Below are positions 7,332 to 15,145 of a DNA stretch of 35,259 bases, one piece after another. The stretch is from a virus. The translations under genes were made by a program, and so were the position numbers. Numbering within the stretch: position 1 is the stretch's first letter; each line of letters begins with the position of its first letter. The stretch lies in IMG/VR virus record IMGVR_UViG_3300019776_001126, positions 1 through 35,259 of that record. One strand, written 5' to 3'. The notes beneath the pieces are model-generated. The model saw nothing but the letters and a program-made list of their open reading frames with translations. It did no database searches and was not told the DNA's origin.

Positions 7332-9497
7332 TTAAATTGCTACTTCAAAATCACGTACGGAACCAACAAGTGCCTCCGTAACCATTTTCTTTATTTCAGC
7401 TGCTCCTTCTTTTAGAGAGGATGCGTTGATATTAATTTCTTTCACGAGGTTATCAATTCTCACATCAATACGTCTCACTTCTCCAGCACCTGACATTACT
7501 TTTTCAGAATTACTGGTTGATTTTGGTGAATAACCACCTGCAGAAACAATTGGAGCATTCCCTTTTCCGTTCTTGCGTCCTAATTTTTCAGCTTGTAAGT
7601 CAAGTAAGGTGTTTTTTGATTCCTTCGCATCAGCTGCTAATGCATTTTTCTGAGCATTTAAATCAGTGATATTTGCTTTACTTGCTCTATACATTCGATC
7701 ATTGCCTGCTTTCAAGTAACGATCTGCATTGCTTTTTTGGATATCAAGTAAACCATTGATATTTGCAAGTTCAGCTTGATAATCTGTGTCTCTTTTTTGT
7801 GCTGCCTTTAGTTTTCGTTCAGATAGTTCTTGATCACTAATTTTACCAGCTTTTCTCAAGCGCTCAATATATCGAAGTTCATCTTCATATTTCGTTTGAT
7901 ATTTGCTTGTTAATTTAGATCCATACTTATCTCCTGACTCTTGTGCCTTTTTCATTCGATCAATAGCACGTTGTGCTTCATCCGCACCTGATGCCATTTG
8001 ATAGAACTGATAAGCAGCTTCAGCAGCCAATGTTATGAACGCTGCAATACCGATACCAGCTAGAGCAGTTCCAAAGCCTTTAACCATAGAACTTGCCGTA
8101 CTGGTACTAGTACCCATTTTTGAGACATTACCAGCGGCATCTTTCGCAGCAGATGAGGTGTTTTTTAAAGGTGTAACTGTAGATGTAGCAGTTTCTTTTA
8201 ACTTTACAAATCTTCCATTTGCATCTCTCAATCGTGTATTCGTCTCCTGAAGAGGTACATCTGTTTCAACTAATTTGCCTTTGAAAAATTTAAACGTCGA
8301 ACTTACACCGCTAACTATTGGTGCAAATGAAGCTAATGTTTGTCCGACCTGTGCTAATGGTTCCAAGTATGCTGTTGCTCCACCGGTTGCTTCAAAAAAT
8401 GCCAACTTAGCATCATCAATCGATGCTTTCATTCGTTTCATTTTCTCTGCAGTAGATTCCATTACCGCATTGGCTTGCTCTTGCGCACCACCTGTTTTCC
8501 CAATTTGTTTAGAAAGTTTATCCTGTGCGTCAACTGAGTCTAACAAGATATTCGCTGCAGCAGCATTTTCAACTCCAAAGACTTGTGCCATAATTGTGGC
8601 ATCTCCTTGGGCTTTCTTTAACTCGCGTAAACGTGTTGTAAATGGCAAAGCTGTGTTAGATACAATATTCATATCAACTCCCAACTTTCGCAACTTAATG
8701 GCTGCTTCTTTTGGAAGTACATCTTCACCTGCCATTTTTCCAAGAACATTTCGAAGCGCCATACCAGCCTCCGAACCTTCTTTACCTCCTGCTGCTAATG
8801 CTTGAATTGCAGCATTGGTTTCAATGAATGAAACCTTTGCTTGTTTGGCAGCAACTCCCGAAACTTTTAACGCTGCTGAAATTTGCGGAACCTCGGCTGC
8901 TCCTGCTTGCGCAGAGTTAGCCATGACATCCATCATTTTGGCCATTTCAGCTGCTGCCGTTTTCGGATTACTGAGATCTACTCCAAACTGAAGCATCCCA
9001 GTGGTTAAGGCGTCCGCTGCACCTGCAGCATCTCCTCCCATAGTTTTGGAAAGGATCTGCACGTTTCGCTCCATTGTGTTGAGCGATTCTTTACTTTTTG
9101 CGATATCAGGTCCTAAACGACCTAACAACATTTTATAGGTATTGATCGATGCAGCGGCATTGCCTCCGAACTCTTTTGCAGATGCTCGTGCAGATGCTCC
9201 TAATCCATCGAGTTCTTTACCCGTGATGCCAGTTAAGGCAGATAAGTCTTGTAACGATGCGTTAAATTCAAGACCAGGACCGTTAAGATCCTGCAAGCCT
9301 TGATTAACGTTTTGTAGATTTTGATGAAATGCAGCTAGGTTGACTGATTTCAATGAATTCTGAATATTCGATATGGAAGATGCTGTATTCTTTTGAAATG
9401 CAGCAGATGATTTCTGATTCTCTTCGAAACCAGCTTTCATCTGCTTAAGAACATCAATTATGTTCCCCTTGGCATTTATGTGAATGTTTTCTTCCAT
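7332..9497 (-). CDS. Tail tape measure protein
   Basis: Protein of 721 residues, the longest in the structural operon. It sets tail length and occupies the tube lumen. The first 370 residues match the TP901/PhageMin_Tail pattern: an N-terminal coiled coil, then GKELDGLGASARASAKEFGG, EVPQISAALKVSGVAAKQAK, NAAIQALAAGGKEGSEAGMALRNV and MAQVFGVENAAAANILL. A hydrophobic segment at about 474-497 (FGTALAGIGIAAFITLAAEAAY) is the usual single membrane-inserting stretch. The remainder is charged coiled coil with RLRKAGKISDQELSERKLKA. The start ATG overlaps the stop of the frameshifted chaperone extension by one base, which couples the two. Confidence 0.92.
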   Translation of the reverse strand: MEENIHINAKGNIIDVLKQMKAGFEENQKSSAAFQKNTASSISNIQNSLKSVNLAAFHQNLQNVNQGLQDLNGPGLEFNASLQDLSALTGITGKELDGLGASARASAKEFGGNAAASINTYKMLLGRLGPDIAKSKESLNTMERNVQILSKTMGGDAAGAADALTTGMLQFGVDLSNPKTAAAEMAKMMDVMANSAQAGAAEVPQISAALKVSGVAAKQAKVSFIETNAAIQALAAGGKEGSEAGMALRNVLGKMAGEDVLPKEAAIKLRKLGVDMNIVSNTALPFTTRLRELKKAQGDATIMAQVFGVENAAAANILLDSVDAQDKLSKQIGKTGGAQEQANAVMESTAEKMKRMKASIDDAKLAFFEATGGATAYLEPLAQVGQTLASFAPIVSGVSSTFKFFKGKLVETDVPLQETNTRLRDANGRFVKLKETATSTVTPLKNTSSAAKDAAGNVSKMGTSTSTASSMVKGFGTALAGIGIAAFITLAAEAAYQFYQMASGADEAQRAIDRMKKAQESGDKYGSKLTSKYQTKYEDELRYIERLRKAGKISDQELSERKLKAAQKRDTDYQAELANINGLLDIQKSNADRYLKAGNDRMYRASKANITDLNAQKNALAADAKESKNTLLDLQAEKLGRKNGKGNAPIVSAGGYSPKSTSNSEKVMSGAGEVRRIDVRIDNLVKEININASSLKEGAAEIKKMVTEALVGSVRDFEVAI

Positions 9498-9739
9498 TAT
9501 CGAATTGCAGACAAGGTTTTAAGTAAATTGACAAATAGCACCTCAAGCTTATTGTCGATTGATTGTTCAATAATTTTTTTGTTAAAATCTCGAAGAAAAA
9601 GAGCCTCCTGTGCCAGTCGAACGAACTCTTGTTCGCTCAACTGGTAGGGGTTTAATTTGAATGATTCTCTGATGAGCGCTCCAACCTTTCTGATCTCGTC
9701 TAAGCCGTCTTCAGTATTAATGAGGTTAGAGCTTACAGC
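9497..9739 (-). CDS. Tail assembly chaperone, -1 frameshift extension (gpT-like part)
   Basis: This stretch has no start codon of its own but is open in the -1 frame relative to the upstream chaperone gene. It encodes 80 residues beginning AVSSNLINTEDGLDEIRKVG, continuing through KLNPYQLSEQEFVRLAQEAL, and ends with a TAA overlapping the tape-measure ATG. Usable -1 overlap is short: the -1 frame is closed by a TAG shortly upstream and the 0 frame stops at 9733-9735. Only GGAAAAG (9745-9739, read GTG GAA AAG) looks slippery in that interval. The predicted fusion is about 303 residues. A frameshifted chaperone pair before the tape measure is the norm for long-tailed phages (lambda G/GT, P2 E/E'). 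Confidence 0.82.
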   Translation of the reverse strand, partial: AVSSNLINTEDGLDEIRKVGALIRESFKLNPYQLSEQEFVRLAQEALFLRDFNKKIIEQSIDNKLEVLFVNLLKTLSAIR

Positions 9740-10407
9740 TTTTCCACCTGTGAGACAAACGTTCTAAAGATTGCGTTTGCTACTAAATAGATAGATAACA
9801 AGATTTCATCATCATCAGTCGTTTTCAGGATCTCATCACAAGTGATCAAGCACTCTTGCCAATAGATCATTCCTGATGTGGCAAAGTCTGATCCTGTAGA
9901 AGCCTTTTCAAAATCCATCAATTCAGGCTTGAAAAGGTAGGCTTCGGCTTTTGTTTCTTTTCCTTCAGCATCAACTGATAATACAACTGTCAACTTTCTC
10001 AATTCACCTGCAGCTCTAACACGAGCAATCGCATCAGCTGTTATGCTTGGATTATTCAACAGATTCACAACCGTTTCATTATCTACTGATAAGTACTCCA
10101 TGCGTGTTGTTTTTAACTGGAAGATGTAACCCATTTTGGTTGCTGCTGATTTGAGCAATTCAGGATCCGTTTTAATCCTTTCATCGCCTTCCAACCAACA
10201 ATCCATTAGTTGAGACTTTCCTGTTAAAAAATCATCATCACCTCCGATTTTTGCTGACGAAGTAATGTCGAGCATATTTGGGTGTCGAACGATACAAAAG
10301 ATATCTGGTCGAAACTGATCAGGGGTGATTTTGTGAATTTGTTTGAATTCTTTTTTCCATTGTGCAATTTTTGCTGCAGATGGCATCTTGATAGTTGAGT
10401 GTGACAT
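9733..10407 (-). CDS. Tail assembly chaperone (gpG-like, 0-frame product)
   Basis: Protein of 224 residues between tail tube and tape measure, the fixed place of the tail chaperone that coats the tape measure during tube assembly. Sequence shows WKKEFKQIHKITPD near the start, a mixed alpha/beta middle, and ends FVSQVEKL. I assign the role from position and from the -1 frame that continues from its last codons to the tape-measure start. Long for a chaperone of this kind, but Bacteroidota Mu-like phages carry versions of similar size as far as I recall. The 0-frame product should be the abundant one. Confidence 0.75.
   Translation of the reverse strand: MSHSTIKMPSAAKIAQWKKEFKQIHKITPDQFRPDIFCIVRHPNMLDITSSAKIGGDDDFLTGKSQLMDCWLEGDERIKTDPELLKSAATKMGYIFQLKTTRMEYLSVDNETVVNLLNNPSITADAIARVRAAGELRKLTVVLSVDAEGKETKAEAYLFKPELMDFEKASTGSDFATSGMIYWQECLITCDEILKTTDDDEILLSIYLVANAIFRTFVSQVEKL
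9739..9745 (-). promoter_or_regulatory. Probable -1 frameshift site in the tail chaperone gene
   Basis: Read on the minus strand, the heptamer G GAA AAG lies in the 0 frame (GTG GAA AAG CTG TAA), two codons before the stop. A -1 slip re-pairs the lysine tRNA perfectly on AAA, while the P-site GAA to GGA pairing is imperfect, so this is a weaker site than lambda's GGGAAAG. It is the only plausible slip site between the closing -1 TAG upstream and the 0-frame TAA. I see no strong stem just downstream; only a weak AGCT/AGCT pairing. Confidence 0.6.
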
Positions 10408-10420
10408 GTTATATTATTTA

Positions 10421-10852
10421 TTAATTAGTACTGTGATATTTGATTCCTGCACAAATCAGATCCAACTTGATGATTGATTTGGTATCACCTTGTTTTAAAT
10501 CAAATTTGTTGTTTGTAAACTCAGCATTCTGAATGATGTAAGTTTTTTGCGTTGCGTTAATCGTTTCTTTGAATGAAACAACGATTTCAAATGGTGGGAT
10601 AACTGTAATATCTCCTCCTGAAATTGCTTGAAGCGCTTCTACTTCAAATTGGTACAATTCCATTGAAACTGTTTCGTATTCACGATTACCGTGTCCGCGA
10701 CCGATCGGCTCGTCTCCTGCACCGTATAGATTCTCTTTGGTTTTTTTATCGCCAAAAGAGATAGATGTAATTCCAGTAAGTGTTCGCCCTAAGAAGTTAA
10801 CACGAACTGATGCCCAGGCGTGTTGAACGCCGTTAATAAATACTTGATTCAT
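10421..10852 (-). CDS. Tail tube protein
   Basis: Protein of 143 residues directly downstream of the sheath gene, the invariant sheath-tube order of contractile tails. It has the beta-barrel character of tube subunits and typical stretches: TGITSISFGDKKTKENLYGAGDEPIGRGHG, MELYQFEVEALQ and a C-terminal INATQKTYIIQNAEFTNN followed by KLDLICAGI. Similar patterns (YGaG.ePigrg.G) are found in Bacteroidota phage tube proteins. It stacks as hexamer rings to form the tube. Confidence 0.82.
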   Translation of the reverse strand: MNQVFINGVQHAWASVRVNFLGRTLTGITSISFGDKKTKENLYGAGDEPIGRGHGNREYETVSMELYQFEVEALQAISGGDITVIPPFEIVVSFKETINATQKTYIIQNAEFTNNKFDLKQGDTKSIIKLDLICAGIKYHSTN

Positions 10853-10854
10853 GA

Positions 10855-12063
10855 CTAATTATTAGGGTTAGTAAATCCGATGTAGTTTGTAATCGTTTCA
10901 GCTACACCAGTTGGAATAATCGAAAGATTAGCGTCAATATTTGGACTCGCCAAAATATTCTGATTAGGATCAATAGTGAACGGCGGTGTTGATCCTAATG
11001 GATCAGGACCCGAAATTTCACCAGCTTGGAACATTGGGCGGATTGCTTTATTTCCTGCTGCTTCCATTGCTGCAATGGTTACTGAATCGATTTGACCAGC
11101 TTCATTCACAACAACCGGACTATTCACATAAGGCAACATTGCAATACGAATTAAACGAGCTGCTTTGTTCCAGGTACGGTTATTATTAATCGTACTGTAA
11201 TCATCAGTTGCTGTTGTACAAGTGAATGCACCATTCATATAAATGCCCGAATAATCAGTATATGTAACAAAGAACAAATAGCCGTTTGTTTCCAACGTTG
11301 CTAATTGCGTTGGGGTCATATTTGCGAGCAATACACCATTGATGCGAGCAGATGTAAATGAACCAATCAATAAATTGAACTTACCAACCCATCCAATGTT
11401 TTCATTCACTTTTGCCAGTGAAATAACTCCCAATGCACGTCCGATTGAAGTATGCTTTTGCGCCCATGCACCTAATGAATAGAATGCATCATTTTGACCA
11501 ATCATCACTGATACATGTTTGGCTAATGCAGTACGCGTATTTGTTGCGCCTGTTGCTCCCAATGCTTCAAGAATAATGTGAATTGGTCGGTTGTTTTGAA
11601 AACAATACAACGCGAACAATTGAGCTTGTGCAATTGCAGCAGTCAAGGCAACCTCATAATCAGCAGGAGCAACCGATGGATTGAACGCTGCTGCGAGTTG
11701 TTTAATCTTACCTTCAGCTGTATTAATCAGCTTAATTGCTGATGTTGCCAAAGTTGGAGTGAACATTTCAACGAATGTTGCTGTCTGCGCTGTGAATTGC
11801 ACATAAAGCGTTCCTCCAGGATTAACTTCGAAGAATTCCTTGATTGGTTGATATACCTGAACCGATGATGCAATATCAAAGGCTTCATTAACACCAACTG
11901 CTTCTGCATCGGCTGCTGATCCAAACACATATACATTATTCAAAACGTATGTTGCACCTCCTGAAGGTGCTGGTGCTTGAATGATGATTGCCGAAATACC
12001 ATCATTGGACTTGGCAATTATGCCAAGTCCTCCTGATTGTTGAATATTTATTACATTTCCCAT
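10855..12063 (-). CDS. Contractile tail sheath protein (DUF2586 type)
   Basis: Protein of 402 residues. The DUF2586 family is a Bacteroidota tail sheath relative, recognised here by an N-terminal GIIAKSNDGISAIIIQAPAP, the YVFGSAADAEAVGVNEAFD and FFEVNPGGTLYVQF segments, and a C-terminal domain (TWNKAARLIRIAMLPYVNSP, GQIDSVTIAAMEAAGNKAI) corresponding to the handshake domain of sheath proteins. It is shorter than Mu gpL (about 495 residues), as is usual for this family. Contraction of the sheath drives the tube through the cell envelope. It is followed at two bases by the tube gene. Confidence 0.88.
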   Translation of the reverse strand: MGNVINIQQSGGLGIIAKSNDGISAIIIQAPAPSGGATYVLNNVYVFGSAADAEAVGVNEAFDIASSVQVYQPIKEFFEVNPGGTLYVQFTAQTATFVEMFTPTLATSAIKLINTAEGKIKQLAAAFNPSVAPADYEVALTAAIAQAQLFALYCFQNNRPIHIILEALGATGATNTRTALAKHVSVMIGQNDAFYSLGAWAQKHTSIGRALGVISLAKVNENIGWVGKFNLLIGSFTSARINGVLLANMTPTQLATLETNGYLFFVTYTDYSGIYMNGAFTCTTATDDYSTINNNRTWNKAARLIRIAMLPYVNSPVVVNEAGQIDSVTIAAMEAAGNKAIRPMFQAGEISGPDPLGSTPPFTIDPNQNILASPNIDANLSIIPTGVAETITNYIGFTNPNN

Positions 12064-12089
12064 AACGGATATTAAATTTCAATGATTAA

Positions 12090-12590
12090 TTATTCTGCTG
12101 CTGGATTTCCTTCAGTAGAACCTACTGGAGTGTAATCATCACCTTCAGCACCTTCGCCTTCAGCACCACCTTCAGCAGCACCTTCAGCACCTTCGTCCTT
12201 TGGTTTTTTATCAGCTGATTCCAATGTTACCAAGTATGCTTCCACCTCTTCAATCAAGGCTTTAGTACCTTTATTTGATTTGGTTGTTGCTTCCAAACCT
12301 TTTGATTTAGCGAACTCAATAATATCTTTGAATTTTCCTTCTTTCCAATCTGTTGAACTCGGAGCAGCACTTCCAGGTGTCGTTGATTTACCACCTTTGT
12401 TTTCATTGTTGAACTGCTCACGAGTCAACTCTTGAAATTCTGCTTTGAACTCAGTGCAATGCGTTTTAGCATAGTGTTTGTGCTTTACAAAGAAGACATT
12501 ACCATCTGAAGTGATAATGATTGAGTTTTCTGATGGGTTAGCATCGAATACTGATTTTACTTGATCAGCGTTGTATTTGATTTTTGACAT
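12090..12590 (-). CDS. Acidic protein in the Mu gp35 position, with SAP/HeH-like helix pair
   Basis: Protein of 166 residues between the membrane/coiled-coil protein and the sheath. The N-terminal 50 residues look globular (KYNADQVKSVFDANPSENS, then short beta strands). The segment KFKDIIEFAKSKGLEATTKSNKGTKALIEEVEAYL resembles a small helix-extended-loop-helix/LEM-like fold used for nucleic acid or protein contact. The C-terminus is an unusual low-complexity tail of repeated GAEG and EGAE units, strongly acidic. In Mu the gp35 gene occupies this position. Function unknown; a head-tail junction or assembly factor is possible. Confidence 0.6.
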   Translation of the reverse strand: MSKIKYNADQVKSVFDANPSENSIIITSDGNVFFVKHKHYAKTHCTEFKAEFQELTREQFNNENKGGKSTTPGSAAPSSTDWKEGKFKDIIEFAKSKGLEATTKSNKGTKALIEEVEAYLVTLESADKKPKDEGAEGAAEGGAEGEGAEGDDYTPVGSTEGNPAAE

Positions 12591-12614
12591 AATTAAATGG
12601 CTTTTAAATGATAT

Positions 12615-12974
12615 TTAATTCTCTTTTTTTTGGAAGTGTTGAAGTTCCTTTTCAAGTTGATTAACTGTTTTCAGAAGTTTGCGATTTTGTGCCAACACTT
12701 CAATATTTTGATTTAATAAAGTGGCATTTTGAGCAGCAATATGATCCATTTGCTTTTTCATCTCCTCGATAGCTTCATCACGAACCTTTAAGAGCGTATC
12801 GAAATTTGCAATTGTATCTTTGTAGATATCAATTTCAGTTCTTTTATTGGCTAGCTCAACTGTTCTTGCTTCTGCTGTTGATTTCTTGCGACCTTGTAAG
12901 TATGCAACCACGGTTCCAACGATTGTCATTGCTGGACCTATTACATACATCATGATCATTTCCATTGTGCTCAT
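12615..12974 (-). CDS. Membrane-anchored coiled-coil protein next to endolysin (holin/spanin candidate)
   Basis: Protein of 119 residues: one N-terminal hydrophobic helix (about residues 5-26, MIMMYVIGPAMTIVGTVVAYL), a basic stop (QGRKK), then a long charged coiled coil to the C-terminus (about 40-119). It overlaps the endolysin gene by ATGA, so both are made together. The architecture fits a single-pass lysis accessory, for example an inner-membrane spanin subunit or a class III-like holin. With only sequence I cannot decide between these. A structural role in the capsid is less likely given the adjacent amidase. Confidence 0.6.
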   Translation of the reverse strand: MSTMEMIMMYVIGPAMTIVGTVVAYLQGRKKSTAEARTVELANKRTEIDIYKDTIANFDTLLKVRDEAIEEMKKQMDHIAAQNATLLNQNIEVLAQNRKLLKTVNQLEKELQHFQKKEN

Positions 12975-13597
12975 AGCTTATCGATCTTTTGAATGGCGTT
13001 TACAATTGCCGTTGCAATGCGATCCTGAACTTTTGGATCCATCAACATACGGCACTCTTTTTCGTTGGTATGAAACATTGTTTCGATTAGCATAGAAGGA
13101 AATGACTTTGAACTGATCACTGTGAATAGCTCCTCTTTGTCAGGATCTCCATCTTGTAAGTTTGAGCGACCTGATAATTCAGGAAATACGGCTTTGAATT
13201 CATTGAAGAGAATCGTTGCCATTGGATCTGATTCCGTTTGCCCTGGAGAAGTGAAAACTTCAAAACCATGTGCGCTTTCTTGCGCTGCTGCATTTGAATG
13301 GATGCTGATTAAAACACCGGACTTTTTTGCTAAGTCAATAGCTGCTTTTGCTCGGCTAACTCGTGTTGACAATGCTATATCTTGCCACTCGCTTGGAGTT
13401 ACAGTATAGACAAATGAAATTCCGAGTGCTTTTAATTTTTCTCCAACCTTAGCGGCAATGGATCTGTTTCCAACTCCTTCGTAATAAACGGAACCGTCTG
13501 ACCATTTCGGGGAACGTTTTCCCGGTGTAACATACAGCCCTGTTGCAGGATCCAATGCCCCATGTCCAGGATCAATTATGTATATTCTCTTGCTCAT
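12971..13597 (-). CDS. N-acetylmuramoyl-L-alanine amidase endolysin (Amidase_3)
   Basis: Cleaves the bond between N-acetylmuramic acid and L-alanine of peptidoglycan to release progeny. The protein is 208 residues from ATG at 13597; an in-frame GTG at 13624 is possible but less likely. Zinc-site motifs of the Amidase_3 family are complete: IIDPGHG (H12), YYEGVGNR (E40), SIHSN (H100), and the catalytic glutamate in IETMFHTN (E172). There is no signal peptide, so export depends on a holin, and the ATGA-coupled membrane protein downstream is the obvious partner. The lysis gene is embedded between capsid and tail genes, unlike Mu, where lys lies before the head genes. Confidence 0.92.
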   Translation of the reverse strand: MSKRIYIIDPGHGALDPATGLYVTPGKRSPKWSDGSVYYEGVGNRSIAAKVGEKLKALGISFVYTVTPSEWQDIALSTRVSRAKAAIDLAKKSGVLISIHSNAAAQESAHGFEVFTSPGQTESDPMATILFNEFKAVFPELSGRSNLQDGDPDKEELFTVISSKSFPSMLIETMFHTNEKECRMLMDPKVQDRIATAIVNAIQKIDKL

Positions 13598-13647
13598 GAT
13601 CTTTTGACGATTCCGTTTTTTCACTCAACCAACTACGATTGTCTTAG

Positions 13648-14673
13648 TTAGACTGCTGCCGAATAAATGGCACCATTCCCTTTGTTTCTTTTTGAACCTC
13701 CTGCTGCTCGTTGTTGGAAGCCCATTACGTCTCCACGTAATTCAGGATCATTTTCACGAATGAACATTTTAGCTGTTCCACGGCATTTAAATGCCTCACG
13801 GTTGTGCCAGAATACAGATGCTGTTGAGTCTGTTGAAGATGCAGCTGCTTCCCATGCTACTTTTGCACCATTGGTATTGTTGTATCTTGGTAAGTCTTGA
13901 TCTGCTACAGAATAAACTTTGAAGCCATAAATAACTCCTTTATCCATAATGCGGTTAAATAAGTCTTTATCCTCTAAGTCTAAATCCTCTTCATGAGTAG
14001 ATGACAAAGCGATAACTCGTCCTGTTGCAGGAATACGTTGTTGATCAAATGCACGTTTAAGTTTACGTACGTCTGCAAATGTTAAACGTTTACGTCCTGT
14101 TCCATCATCGGCTCCTGTTGTTACCATAATTGGATGCCAAGCTGTGTTTGTTCCTGGAGCAACATTGAATAACAAACGTGTCAAGAACCACATTTTTAAT
14201 GAATTTGCATGACCATCAATAATAGACTTACGTTTGTCATAACTTAACTCAGCCTGTTCAGCAGCTTTTAATAATGTATTTGCTGTATCAAGAGTATCAA
14301 GTTCCAATGCGATAGGAACATCCGTACGTTGTGCATATGGAATATCAGTTGCTGCATTCACAAATACTTCAGGATCTACTCCTGCTTCAGCTAAATTGAT
14401 GATATCATTCTGAACGAATGCAGATAAATCTTGGAATTCAGCTAATAATGCATCATCGGCATAGAATCCTTCCTCTAAGTCTGGCAACCAAACTTCTTGA
14501 TTTAATCCTACAGATGCAACTCCTGTAATGTTGTTCAAATATGCTGCACCTGCAACAACAAGTGAACCGCCTCCAATTAATGGTGCTGATACACCAGCCA
14601 TAGGCACTACTAATGCGATGGCCATTAAAACTACGGCGATCAGTCCGTATCCTGTGTTAAATAACTTTTTCAT
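13648..14673 (-). CDS. Major capsid protein with signal-peptide-like N-terminus
   Basis: Protein of 341 residues that follows the protease-scaffold gene, the standard place for the coat protein. The body from about residue 60 resembles coat proteins of Bacteroidota Mu-like phages, with VWLPDLEEGFYADDALL, DLSAFVQNDIINLAEAGVDP, LDTLDTANTLLKAAEQAELSYDKRKSIIDGH and a C-terminal basic, Gly-rich QQRAAGGSKRNKGNGA. The first 47 residues are odd: MKKLFNTGYG, a long hydrophobic run (residues 11-29), then VSAPLIGGGSLVVAGAAYL, which reads like a signal peptide with an AxA-type site. It may be a delta-domain-like prosequence removed by the head protease, or a membrane-targeting assembly signal. Confidence 0.85.
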   Translation of the reverse strand: MKKLFNTGYGLIAVVLMAIALVVPMAGVSAPLIGGGSLVVAGAAYLNNITGVASVGLNQEVWLPDLEEGFYADDALLAEFQDLSAFVQNDIINLAEAGVDPEVFVNAATDIPYAQRTDVPIALELDTLDTANTLLKAAEQAELSYDKRKSIIDGHANSLKMWFLTRLLFNVAPGTNTAWHPIMVTTGADDGTGRKRLTFADVRKLKRAFDQQRIPATGRVIALSSTHEEDLDLEDKDLFNRIMDKGVIYGFKVYSVADQDLPRYNNTNGAKVAWEAAASSTDSTASVFWHNREAFKCRGTAKMFIRENDPELRGDVMGFQQRAAGGSKRNKGNGAIYSAAV

Positions 14674-14701
14674 AATTTAAAAAAATCGGGTTTTTCCCTG
14701 G

Positions 14702-15145
14702 TTAATAATTAATGTTTGATTTGCGACACAACTCAGCGTATGCTTCAGGATCATCCTTTTTCATTGCTAATAAACCAACTGTGTCTTTTTCTCTCCAGTC
14801 TTTGTGCGTCCATGACTCACGACCTTCAGCAGCTGCAACAGCACCAGGAGTTTGTTGAGTTGCTCCTAAACTTCCTTTTACAGGAATTTTAGCCAACATG
14901 CGCTCAGTTAAATCATAGTTTGCCTCTGCATCTTTGATATACTGCTCTTTCTCAGATCCTAAGATTTTACCAGCTGTAACAGCTTCAGTTACTAATTTCT
15001 CCGCTCTTGCTTTCAAGTCGGCTTTCTCTTTTTGCTCCATTGTTTCCATCTTTTTTTGATGTGCTTCAATGGCAGCATTAATTTGCTCTTCTGTTGAATT
15101 CTCATCCAATCCAAGTGCTTGCAATGATTTAGCGTTTAGCTTCAT
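14702..15145 (-). CDS. Possible independently translated scaffold (internal start)
   Basis: Met220 of the protease-scaffold gene (ATG 15145-15143) lies exactly at the junction between the low-complexity linker and the coiled-coil scaffold and is preceded by the A-rich leader AAAAATAAAGTAGAA, a favourable Bacteroidota initiation context. Use of this start would give a 147-residue scaffold, the same arrangement as Mu I/Z, where Z is the in-frame 3' part of I. This is known for Mu and inferred here; the sequence alone cannot prove initiation. Confidence 0.4.
   Translation of the reverse strand: MKLNAKSLQALGLDENSTEEQINAAIEAHQKKMETMEQKEKADLKARAEKLVTEAVTAGKILGSEKEQYIKDAEANYDLTERMLAKIPVKGSLGATQQTPGAVAAAEGRESWTHKDWREKDTVGLLAMKKDDPEAYAELCRKSNINY

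Noticed and set aside
8275-8805. 176-codon plus-strand frame within the tape measure gene
   Set aside because: Antisense shadow; Ala/Ser/Pro/Cys-rich and without start context.
9498-9732. Separate small gene between chaperone and tape measure
   Set aside because: No start codon of its own in the open frame; the frame continues from the chaperone by a -1 shift, so it is treated as an extension.
11727-11936. 69-codon minus-strand frame inside the sheath gene
   Set aside because: Out-of-frame shadow of a well-supported gene, with His/Gln-rich nonsense composition.
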